Assembly: GCA_000697335.1 (NCBI GenBank)
Contig: JNEM01013034.1
Coordinates: 1-10,446 of the forward strand
From: Conidiobolus incongruus B7586
Taxonomy: Eukaryota; Entomophthoromycota; Entomophthoromycetes; Entomophthorales; Conidiobolaceae
DNA: 10,446 bases
Direction: 5' to 3'
The position numbers and the translations under genes were made by a program. This document shows positions 1 through 7,816 of this stretch, in pieces. Position 1 is the first letter of the stretch. The number at the start of each line of letters is the position of its first letter. A model generated the notes under the pieces. It saw only the letters and a program-made list of their open reading frames with translations. It was not told where the DNA came from and did not search any database.

Positions 1-415
1 AATTAATATAAATATTTCTATTTTGATTTACCAAAAATATAATAAAATTTAAATTAATTAACTTATATAAATTTAATAAATAATAAATAATATAACTTTT
101 ATTAATATTGATATATTAATGAGAAACTAAAGATATTATATATTATAAAAATTTGATATTATTTTTACTTTAAAATTTTATTACTTAATAAGTTATTAAG
201 AATATTATTTTTTAACAAGATATCATAAATTCCAACAAAATATCTTTATATATTATTAAGAAAATAATTATAAAATATTATTTAAAATTAAAATTTTTAT
301 AAATAAAAAATAACTCAAAATCAAAATATAAAGTATTATATTGATATTCTAAAATCAGTCTTAAATGTTTATTATTATATTTTTAATAATATTTATAATA
401 TCTGTGCTTTATAAA
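1..415. other. Ultra-AT-rich flank, no gene seen
   Basis: Long runs of A and T with only scattered G or C. No open frame, RNA gene or tandem repeat unit is visible on either strand. Weak similarity to the DNA next to repeat arm B may extend left to about 380, but at this composition it cannot be separated from chance. Confidence 0.6.
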
Positions 416-755
416 AAGTTTTATATATAAAGATAGTTATTAAAAAAAATATTTATATTAAGGTTTAGTAAATTATTAATTTTGCTATTTAATTTTTCAG
501 GACTTAATATCTTAAAGTTAACTTGCTATTAATTGATTATAGCAGAATATTTGGAAAATACTATTTTTCTCTCTTTACCACTTATGGGTTTAAATAGTTG
601 ATTTTGTAAATAATATAGGATTTGATTAAAAACTAATAAATAGAATAAATAGAAAAAAAGCATCTTTTAATTATGGACTAATAAAGCCTTTATAAATGAG
701 GGGTAATATGGACTAAACTATCAAATAGAGGCAGACAGTTATCCTCAAAATACAA
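416..755 (+). repeat. Arm A of a diverged inverted repeat around copy 1
   Basis: Read on the plus strand, this stretch aligns with the reverse complement of 2302-2643 over nearly its whole length. Shared blocks in the same order are AAGTTTTATA (416), TTTA-TAAA (464 on), GGACT (501), TAGCAGAATATTT (540), ATAGTTGATT (594), TATAGGATTTG (615), TTTAATTAT-GACT (667), CTATCAAA (719) and AAATACAA (748). Identity by eye is roughly 70% with small gaps. Neither arm holds a long open frame. Arm B has broken stretches of protein-like sequence on its minus strand, so the arms may be relics of a second gene family; arm A is the more decayed. The alternative is the ends of an old fold-back element. I saw no target-site duplication. 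Confidence 0.6.
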
Positions 756-1206
756 TGATTATTATATTATTTTCAAATTATTCACTTTTATTTATCATCT
801 TTATAATTTGTATTTTTTAATTAAGTTATGATTTTTATAGAAATTATCATTGAATATTAAAGTTGTATTAATTTAATATTAAGCTCAGTATCATAAATGT
901 TTAACCAGAGGTATTTATTTGTTAGAAATCTCTGTTAAAGAAATGAAATTTTTGTGCATTTTAAATCAATTATATTTGGATTTTTTTTCTAACTTATTAA
1001 TCAGGTAGCAATATTCCAATCAAAATTCTTTTAATTTTTCAATTAGAATAATAAAATACAAATTATTAAGATAGAAATTTGTTTCTGATATTACTATTCA
1101 AATTGTGTCATTATTATATTAGTATATAAAAGAAACTATTATAGTTATGTATTGTGAAATTATACTAAATCATGAAACAACTATATTGCATTTTTTAATT
1201 AATTAT
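756..1206. other. Spacer downstream of the intact gene
   Basis: AT-rich DNA beyond the 3' end of the minus-strand gene. I see no open frame, hairpin or recognisable RNA. It does not clearly align with the inner side of repeat arm B, so the inverted homology appears to stop near 755. Confidence 0.5.
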
Positions 1207-1818
1207 TTATTCATAGTTGGGATCAATTATGAATTTATCATTAGTGGATGCAAGGTAAAATTTCTTTAAAAATTGCCTGACGTTTTCTCGATGATTAGGG
1301 GAACAATCGACCATATAACCATACAAAGTTCCATTATTAGTCACTCCTTGACTAATTATTGCTATTCTTAGACCTCCAACAAGACCAACTTGAATTAATT
1401 TCGTCCATTCAGTATTTAGAGCTGGAATTGGTTCATGAGGAGGAAAATCATATCCAACAGAGCAATATTCATAATGAATAGAAGTTTGGGAATTAGTGAA
1501 TGTAGATAGTGGCGAATTATATATTGATTCGTATAAATCAATTGCCTCTGATGCTCTTATATAAAAATTTATCATTGGAAGTGAAATGAAGAAAAAATAC
1601 ATTGAAAATAAGAAGATATAAAATAAATTATAGAATATATACTTTAAGCTGGATCCCTCACCTTCGAAAGATATAATGATTCGTTTCGTAAGCTTGACCA
1701 AACCAAAGGGGAGTAATACACCAAGCAAAATTATTGGAAAGCATAAACCATATCTTCGAATTATCCAATCAGTTATTAAAGCAATTAGAACATATTTGAT
1801 CAAATCTATATCGATCAT
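1207..1818 (-). CDS. Intact multi-pass membrane protein of a local tandem family (copy 1), function unknown
   Basis: A 203-residue protein that I cannot assign to a named family. Hydrophobic segments lie at about residues 5-20, 25-43 and 58-86, separated by a short charged stretch with F-E-G-E-G-S-S (51-57), so it is probably a two- or three-pass membrane protein. A C-terminal domain follows: C119-S, F125, P127, W138-x-K140, G148-G149, then G-Y-M-V-D-C-S-P-N-H (167-176) and a basic tail. Residues 119-176 align without gaps to copy 2 with about 17 of 58 identities, and the D-C-x-P-N motif recurs in copy 4. This conservation in decayed paralogues is the best evidence that the frame is real. The start is the first ATG, matched in position by copy 2. 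No ribosome-binding motif precedes it. The stop is TAA. Glutamines use CAA or CAG, which fits the standard code. Confidence 0.8.
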   Translation of the reverse strand: MIDIDLIKYVLIALITDWIIRRYGLCFPIILLGVLLPFGLVKLTKRIIISFEGEGSSLKYIFYNLFYIFLFSMYFFFISLPMINFYIRASEAIDLYESIYNSPLSTFTNSQTSIHYEYCSVGYDFPPHEPIPALNTEWTKLIQVGLVGGLRIAIISQGVTNNGTLYGYMVDCSPNHRENVRQFLKKFYLASTNDKFIIDPNYE

Positions 1819-2301
1819 AATTGAATAATAAAATATTTAAATTGAAATCAATAATGGATTGAGTAACTTAACTTAGAGTTTAATATCATTTTATCCTCCA
1901 TTTAGTACATTATATATAAAAAATTGATCCCAAAAAATTTAATATTTATACCAGTTTTTTATATTATAAAATGAAAAAATTTACTATTATTTCTAATTTG
2001 GTATAATATTAATAGTGGTTATATTTTGTCATTTATCCAATTATAATACAGTATAGAAATAGTCAACCAATCTATTGTGGATGTTTTTTCAATTTAAATA
2101 AAATAATACTATTATGTTCTCTAAAATTGTCACAGGCTTTATAGGAATTATATTAAACTATTCGTTATATTATTATATGAAATCACATGAGTGAAGTTTG
2201 ATAATTGATACGATTTTAAAGTCTGAAAATTCAATGTCACTAAACATCCTTCATCAATTTGTGATAAAATTTGTTATTTTACATATTATCAAAGTTTTGT
2301 G
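1819..2301. other. Upstream spacer of copy 1, promoter not resolved
   Basis: This holds whatever promoter copy 1 uses. A TATATATAA-like stretch on the minus strand at about 1910-1920, some 95 bases before the ATG, is a possible TATA element, but such strings are common at this base composition. No other gene or RNA was seen. Confidence 0.35.
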
Positions 2302-2643
2302 TTGTATTTCAAAATTAACCTCCCATCTCAGTTTGATAGCTAAACCAATATTATTTCTATTTTAAGCTGGCCTGTCAGTCTATAATTAAAGGATACTCTT
2401 TGTTCTCTTTGTCTACTTTGTTAGATTTTAACCAAATCCTATATCCTTCATTGAATCAACTATTTTTAAACCCAAAAGTGATAAAGATAAAGAAAGGAGG
2501 TTTTTCTAAATATTCTGCTACAATGTCTCAATAGTAAGTTTTCAGGCATACAGTCCCAATACATTAAAGAGCAGGATTAATAGATAGTTTAGTAAATCAT
2601 ATTATAAGTACTTTTCTAACAACAATCTTTAATTATAAAACTT
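2302..2643 (-). repeat. Arm B of the inverted repeat around copy 1
   Basis: Reverse complement of this stretch aligns with 416-755; shared blocks are listed under arm A. It is the better-preserved arm: on the minus strand short frames read E-Y-L-E-K-P-P-F-F-I-F-I-T-F-G-F-K-N-S and then R-I-W-L-K-S-N-K-V-D-K-E-N-K-E-Y, each ended by stops and lying in different frames. That is suggestive of a decayed coding sequence but matches nothing I recognise. It lies upstream of copy 1, reading the same way as copy 1, whereas arm A reads the opposite way. The inner sides of the two arms (756 on, and below 2302) do not obviously align. Confidence 0.6.
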
Positions 2644-3409
2644 AATATAAATACAACATTTTCCATATCAATCTATAATATTAAAAAATTTTTTTAAAAT
2701 AATTTTATCTAGTTTTATTAAATTAGTATATATTTAATCAAAGGTGAGCAAGATTAAAAATACATTTTCAGGTTTATTATTATTTTCCAATTACAAAGCT
2801 CAATTGAGGATAAATTAACTAATATTAACTCCTAATCTAGTTTTTTAATATATCTATTACAAATTTTTAATGGTTACATTATTATATTGCTTCCATTTAT
2901 TTTAAGTATTTATTGTTTTTCAATTTTTCATGCTGAATCCATATCATAATTCAATATCGATTCATGATTTTTTAGGTTTTTAACAGAAATACTTTTGTTG
3001 CTCAAAATTGTTAAATATGAAAGTAATGAGTTTATTAATGGTTATTGTGCACAGATTTAAAACGAATATATTATATGTTACTGAAATCAAATTTTATATA
3101 AAATTCCAATATATATTTTCTACTAATTGTTGTGTAATATAATATCATTTCAAGATTATTAATGTCAAATTGGCTTAGCTAATGAGAATATTAACATATT
3201 TTCTTTAGAATAATGTCAAAATAGATTTAATCTAATTCAGAAGACAAAGTTTTTCACTTAGAGAAATTACAATGTTAATATTAACTTGAATATCATTGAT
3301 TCAAACATGTAGTAGAAAAAATTTGAGAGATTGCAATTTTAATGATTAATTTGAAATGTTGTTTAAAAGTTTTTTAAACAGGTATATTGGGTCAGTCATA
3401 AATATAAAA
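2644..3409. other. Spacer between repeat arm B and copy 2
   Basis: AT-rich, about 20% G+C. Both strands were read for fragments of the family motifs (G-S near the second membrane segment, D-C-x-P-N) and none was found. No hairpin or RNA gene stands out. It would include the 3' flank of copy 2. Confidence 0.5.
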
Positions 3410-4016
3410 TCAATAATTTATTCGAATCAATAATTGCTTTGAACCTTTACACTTTGCCATTTTATTATTTGGATGAGACCGGTCCCACTTGTTATATTTG
3501 ATTTTATCTCTGACTTTTTTACTATGATTAGGGGAACAGTCGATCTGATAGCTACACCAATCACCTTCCATTCTCCCAATAACACTGTCAAATCTGCCAC
3601 TGAATCCTCCAATCCCAAAAATTAAATCTCACTTTTCCCAATTCTTAGAATAAAACCTTTGAGTGCATTCAGGATCAAAGTAAAAAGCAGCTGAACAACT
3701 TCCATTAAATATTTGTGCACTTGTCATTCCTGATTCATTAGATTGTTTAAGATATCCGATAACTGAGCATGAAGCATAGGATCCTGTAATAAATTCAACA
3801 ATGGTTAAAAAATACGGCTTTAGATATAAAAGATAAAATACTATTTAATATATCGTCGGATCCAGCTTCAAGTTTAAGAAGTGAATGATAAACGAAGCAT
3901 AAGATGTTAATAATAGAGTGAAAATGGAATATTCTGAACATTAAAATGTAACAGTTAGAGATTAATTGACATATCAAAATCGCTGCAATAAAACTGCCTA
4001 TTTGAATGAATTTCAT
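3410..4016 (-). pseudogene. Copy 2 of the membrane-protein family, lightly damaged
   Basis: ATG at 4014-4016 opens M-K-F-I-Q-I-G-S-F-I-A-A-I-L with a strong hydrophobic segment, then L-K-L-E-A-G-S-D-D at the place of E-G-E-G-S-S in copy 1. Around 3840-3855 the frame changes. The new frame carries F-I-T-G-S-Y-A-S-C-S, F-N-G-S-C-S-A-A-F-Y-F-D-P-E-C, N-W-E-K, an in-frame TGA at 3629-3631, then I-F-G-I-G-G-F, D-W-C-S-Y-Q-I-D-C-S-P-N-H and a basic tail ending I-R-I-N-Y before TGA at 3410-3412. Length (about 200 codons) and motif order match copy 1, with extra cysteines. The TGA aligns with leucine in copy 1 and with a TGT cysteine in copy 4, so a point mutation is the simplest reading. A short intron at the frame change is possible, but the matching region of copy 1 is continuous coding. 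Confidence 0.75.
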
Positions 4017-4835
4017 TTTTTAACAAAATTTTTCAAATTTAAAGATACAATTGATAAATTATTGACTTTTGAAATAAAAGTTGTTATATTCTCGATAATG
4101 TAGAAATAACCTATATAATTAACCACTGAGTGCAAAAACTGAAGGGATAAACTAAAAAAATAATCTTTAGGAGTTATAATATAACTGATTTCATAAGATA
4201 TTTTATTGGGATATAAGCATTAGACTTAAGTTGGCTTTTTCCAACTTTAAAAGTGTTGAAATTGATTAATACTTTTTGATATATAAAAGTCAGACTCAAT
4301 TATAATTTAGACAAAATAGGAATAATCTATATATAAACCTGTAGAATTTTTTTATATCAATATATCAAAAGAAGCTACTAGAGAGGAACAATTACCCTAA
4401 GGAAGATATATTCTGTTTGAAATTGATGATAGTTATTATATCAACTTGATTTTAATTGAATAAATAAGATTAGATATTCGTAGCTTGGATAATTTATAAT
4501 ACTTCTATAAAATACGATAAAGTAACTTAAAAAGTGAGTACACCATTATATTCTATCTAGTATACAGCTCTATATAGTTTAAATAATTTTGCAAACTTTG
4601 AAGTTAAATTATGAAAAAAAACATATTTATAATCTAACTGAGGATTCATATTAATATCAATGTTATGCTATTTAAAAGATTTACTAAATAATTCTTCATT
4701 ATATCATAAATAAGCTTAAATAGTTACTAAAAAAAGTATCCTATTGAGCATCATGAAATTTGCTCACTTTATTATTAAAGTATAAATTAACTATAATGTA
4801 AAAAGAACAATTTTTCTGTTAATTATCTATATATT
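4017..4835. other. Spacer upstream of copy 2
   Basis: About 820 AT-rich bases with one notable hairpin (4224-4254, listed separately). No coding frame with family motifs was found on either strand. If the plus-strand fragment at 4836 is a real family copy, its membrane half should lie here, but I cannot see it. Confidence 0.5.
4224..4254. other. Strong isolated hairpin
   Basis: AAGTTGG (4228-4234) and CCAACTT (4241-4247) pair perfectly around the six-base loop CTTTTT. ACTT (4224-4227) and AAGT (4251-4254) add four more pairs across a three-base bulge. No T-run follows on the plus strand to suggest a terminator. Role unknown. Confidence 0.5.
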
Positions 4836-4947
4836 GCGGGCCTGCTGGTAACTAGCGCTGCGATATGGGTCAAAAAGATCCGATAAAGCGGGCCAAGAGT
4901 GTCTAACGAGATAATTTAAAGGATTATATTAAAATATAAAGATGTAG
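4836..4947 (+). pseudogene. Possible C-terminal fragment of the family on the plus strand (copy 6)
   Basis: The sequence around GATAAAGCGGG (4882-4892) shares this 11-mer with copy 5 (minus strand) and keeps weaker similarity on both sides, including GGTCA before it, and ATATTA, GATGTA and ACTTGGC after it. In the matching frame it reads D-K-A-G-Q-E-C and, after stops, N-I-K-M then TAG (4945-4947). Copy 5 reads D-K-A-G-A-D-D and N-I-R-L-M then TAA. Copy 2 shows a related CGGTC, ATAAA and GGCAAAG order in its 3' end. If real, this is the only family member on the plus strand. The match is short, and chance is not excluded. Confidence 0.33.
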
Positions 4948-5170
4948 GACTTGGCCCTGATCGAGATGATCCACGAGCAAATGTGTGCTCAGTGACGATT
5001 TTATAGTGCTATCAACCCTTGGCCCAATGTGTTGAAAAACCATTTGTGGTTGTTGTCCAGAATTTCGTATTATAAAAGGATTGTGTAAGGTATATATGTG
5101 TGGATTATGTTCTAAATAAGGATGAATGGTTAAAGTTGAATGGCGAGCGGACCTTCCAATCCGCGACAGT
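4836..5170. other. G+C-rich island with RNA-like pairing, identity unknown
   Basis: G+C is about 41% over 335 bases with sharp edges against roughly 20% DNA. Pairing on the plus strand: TTGCGG (4834-4839) with CCGCGA (5161-5166) closes the ends with one G-U pair. GGGTC/GATCC (4867-4880), CACGAGCA/TGCTC-GTG (4972-4994), AACCA/TGGTT (5038-5051) and GCGGA/TCCGC (5147-5164) form local hairpins. GGGCCAAG (4890-4897) can pair with either of two CTTGGCCC copies (4950-4957, 5018-5025). Length and ends would suit a structured RNA. I found no convincing core motifs of tRNA, snRNA, SRP RNA, RNase P, RNase MRP or telomerase RNA, and no clear Pol III boxes. The left third may instead be a family fragment. 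A decayed foreign gene is the other option. Confidence 0.4.
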
Positions 5171-5922
5171 ATTTATACTTATAATCATTCAATTTGAAAT
5201 TCAATTAATATTCAACCTAAAATATCGATGGATAATATGTTGCCAACTTTTTAAAAATGAAATATAATGTTAAAAATATCAAATCATTAAATAATATATA
5301 ATAAATAAAAACTGAAAAAATTTACAATTTTTAAATAAAATTTTAATATCAAATACAATTAGTTCAATTAAATTGTTATCTAATCAAATCTATGCAATTC
5401 AAAAAAAATAAAACCTAATACTTAATAACTTTTATTAAAATTAATGATCGTTTTGGTAGTTTAAAACTTAAAGAACAAGTTGATAAGCTTAAAGCAATAA
5501 AAATGATTTATAATAGTTGATACTAAATTATGTGATATATCATTTAATTGTATATCGAGTGAGGATTTGAGTAAAATAAACTAAAAAGATTTATATTCTC
5601 GAGCTTGTCATCCTCTTTGTTTAAGTTGGTTTATTAAAGGAATATACAGAAAACAGTCATGAAATAATGCATGTCAAAATAAGGGTTAATATCAAGTTAA
5701 ATCAAAATAAAATTTCTATTTTTGTAAACAATTGAAAAATAAAAGTTCAGTGTCTGCCGTATAGTTTCTTGATCAAAAAAGTGATTAAGTTGATTTTTCT
5801 GAATTTATCCCAACAATATATTCTGCAATCAGGGTGAATTTTAAATTATATTCAGCATTGGGGCAAGTATACCTATTTAACAATTAACAATTGGCTCGCT
5901 TACTGATAGATTGAGTGGTGTT
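5171..5922. other. Spacer with a doubtful third arm-like stretch
   Basis: Mostly AT-rich. At about 5510-5690 on the plus strand, ATAGTTGAT, GGATTTG, TAAAAT, CATCCT, TTATTAAAGG and GGTTAAT occur in the same order as in repeat arms A and B, but spacing is loose and identity low. The last 150 bases are richer in G+C and include the 3' flank of copy 3. No gene was recognised. Confidence 0.3.
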
Positions 5923-6428
5923 TCAAGCATTAGTTTCAATGAAATCTCTGACATAATTATAGTGATTAAAGAAATAATCATTTATATGCCCAGTTGTACT
6001 TTTGTCATGAATATCATGTTTAATAGTCATCAATTGTTAATTTAGACCTCCTAGAATCATTATTTTAGCGGAGCTATACCAAACTTTAGATTATGATTTA
6101 GTTCACAATCGTCTTGGTAGCAATAAGCAGTAGAACATATGCCATAAAACACATGATCAGTAACCAATCCCTCTCGATTGGATTTTCAAGATGTTCAACA
6201 CACGAGTAAGCAGCAAATGATCCAGTTATATATTCGATAATCCCTAATAATAATACATAAAATATGACAAACCATTACTCAACTTATAGTGGAATCCGGC
6301 TGTAGTAATAAATTTTGCCTTATGGACATACCTTACAGAGTTTAAAAGGGTTAGAAGACGAAACAATACAATCAATAAAATATTGACCTATTATTACCAC
6401 CCAAACATATTTTCTGTTGTTTGAACAT
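5923..6428 (-). pseudogene. Copy 3 of the membrane-protein family, decayed
   Basis: Family motifs appear in order on the minus strand but in shifting frames. They are V-V-I-I-G-Q-Y-F-I-D-C-I (first hydrophobic segment, like A-I-L-I-C-Q-L-I-S-N-C in copy 2); T-T-A-G-F at the G-S site; V-I-F-Y-V-L-L-L-G-I-I-E-Y-I-T-G-S-F-A-A (second hydrophobic segment, like F-I-T-G-S-Y-A-S); V-F-Y-G-I-C-S-T-A-Y-C-Y-Q-D-D-C; M-I-L-G-G; and finally N-D-Y-F-F-N-H-Y-N-Y-V-R-D-F-I before TGA (5923-5925). The last aligns with V-D-C-S-P-N-H-R-E-N-V-R-Q-F-L of copy 1, with the signature cysteine replaced by tyrosine. Several frame changes and stops are present. The tail is about as short as that of copy 4. The upstream limit is set at the ATG at 6428, which is not in frame with the first motif, so the true start is uncertain. 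Confidence 0.65.
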
Positions 6429-6922
6429 AAATAAAATAATATATATGATTATCAATTAATTTAAAAATTAAATAATATGATTCAAGCTGAATTCTAGTTT
6501 ATAGTTTTTATATACAATGGGTGAATATTTTTTAGGATAACAGGAGTATTTATTGATTTAGACATAGTAAAAAACCTTTTTGCACAAACCTTGAAATTAA
6601 AAATGAAATTATTTATTGTATGAGATTTCACACATTCTATTCTTATTGCGGATTTATTATTAACAGATCATCATAATCTATATTATTTTTATAAATATAT
6701 ATTTGAATAAAAAGTGATTATTTTTAAACTAACTAATTTATCGTTTTTTTGGATTAATAACTTAGAAAAATAAACTATGTGTGATCAGATTCATAACACT
6801 TTTGTCATGTATAATCAAGGAAGAAAATAGCTAGTATTAAACCAAAGTTTCTTATTAATAGCCACTTTAAACTAATACAACTCTCTTATTCTGTCAGATT
6901 GAGAAATATATCAATTAGAATA
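6429..6922. other. Spacer between copies 3 and 4
   Basis: Almost 500 AT-rich bases holding the upstream region of copy 3 and the downstream region of copy 4. A 12-base match, CATGACAAAAGT on the minus strand near 6800, also occurs in copy 3 near 6000, but no extended similarity surrounds it. No gene or RNA was seen. Confidence 0.45.
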
Positions 6923-7444
6923 TTAAATAATTTTTTTGACTTTGTTAGAATAGTTCGGGTAACAATCAATCACATATCCATTTATCACCTTCACAAAATC
7001 TAATTTCACCAACTGTTTTATTCTATTCTCTTTCATACCAAATTAAATTACATTTTCCCCAATAGCTGGAATGAATTTTTTGATCCCATTTTGATGGAAG
7101 GTATTAGAAAGTGGAATACCTTCCAATGAAAGAGCTGATCAACTATAAATCTTGCTTGATTGCATTTTTTAAGAAATTGAATAAACATGTTAGAGGCAAA
7201 AGTACTAGTTACAGATTTAACCATGGCTAAAGGAAAAACAATATTTTATCAAAATGAGATGATATTCATCGTTTTATAGTGAGGTCAGGCTTGGAATTTG
7301 AAAATTGATTTATGAATACAGCTCAAAAATTCGATAATGAACAGAGGAAACAGTAATGTAAGCGTGAATATATAAAGATTGGCAAATTACTGATAATACA
7401 AAATACCTGTAATATTACTTGGAACTATTACTATTCCTATTCAT
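6923..7444 (-). pseudogene. Copy 4 of the membrane-protein family, decayed
   Basis: On the minus strand the frame near 7420-7280 reads G-I-L-Y-Y-Q, a stop, then F-A-N-L-Y-I-F and on through a hydrophobic run to H-K-S-I-F-K-F-Q-A. This aligns without gaps to A-I-L-I-C-Q-L-I-S-N-C-Y through H-S-L-L-K-L-E-A in copy 2; the two stops fall where copy 2 has leucine (TTA) and glycine (GGA). Then come V-K-S-V-T-S-T-F-A-S (like F-I-T-G-S-Y-A-S), S-Y-W-G-K-C-N-L-I-W (like N-W-E-K-x-D-L-I-F), and G-Y-V-I-D-C-Y-P-N-Y-S-N-K-V-K-K-I-I before TAA at 6923-6925. It keeps the D-C-x-P-N signature. There are at least three in-frame stops and two frame changes. The ATG at 7442-7444 is taken as the old start from its position only. 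Confidence 0.7.
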
Positions 7445-7816
7445 TCTAATTCCTTAATTAAATTTTAAGAACAATCTACAAATTTTCAATTTTGAGATGT
7501 AGTTTATACTTCAATAAAACAGTATAGTATATGTGATTAACAATAAAATCAAGAATTAATGACTAAATTTAAAGCATTAACTAAATCTTTTCTATATGAT
7601 CATTTTATATTATATTAACTGGATTGTGAAATTTATTTTCTTAATTATCATAATACAAAAATTGGAATGATATAATTGTATTTAACAAATTCTAAGTTAT
7701 ATTAAAGAAAAATTTGGATATATTTTAGTCCTATTAAATATTGAATCATGAACATATTTCTCCTGATCTAACTAATATTTTCACGAGCCAAGTGACTCCC
7801 TTCTGCTCAAGTATTC
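7445..7816. other. Spacer between copies 4 and 5
   Basis: AT-rich up to about 7760, then rising in G+C through the 3' flank of copy 5 (7762-7816), which contains a GAGCC/GGCTC-type sequence around 7783-7790 and stops in all minus frames. No separate gene was seen. Confidence 0.45.

Noticed and set aside
3427-3618. Minus-strand open frame of 63 codons inside copy 2
   Set aside because: It overlaps the frame that carries D-W-C-S-Y-Q-I-D-C-S-P-N-H, which matches copy 1. The 63-codon frame matches nothing and is a shadow.
3629-3631. UGA recoded as an amino acid (cysteine or tryptophan)
   Set aside because: The TGA in copy 2 aligns with cysteine in copy 4 but leucine in copy 1, and a TGA in copy 4 aligns with glycine. 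TAA and TAG also interrupt the copies, so random decay is simpler.
3795-4016. Separate 73-residue protein
   Set aside because: It is the N-terminal half of copy 2. Its last codons run past the frame change into a shadow frame, and the family motifs continue in the neighbouring frame.
4836-5170. RNase P RNA on the minus strand
   Set aside because: GGAAGGTCCGCTCG near 5145-5158 and CCCGCTTTATCGG near 4881-4893 resemble conserved regions I and V, but they do not pair into a proper P4 helix and the first lies inside a competing hairpin.
4836-5170. SRP RNA or a tRNA
   Set aside because: No U-turn Alu motif, no GGAA-capped helix 8 with its AGCAGG strand, and no T-loop or cloverleaf was found.
4797-5270. 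Plus-strand protein read with TAA and TAG as glutamine (ciliate code)
   Set aside because: A long frame appears only if four stops are ignored, about what chance allows. Copy 1 uses CAA and CAG for all its glutamines, which argues against a ciliate code.
6210-6300. GT-AG intron in copy 3, and a matching one in copy 2
   Set aside because: Candidate boundaries exist, but the aligned part of copy 1 is continuous coding for the second hydrophobic segment, so frame changes in decayed copies explain the gaps.
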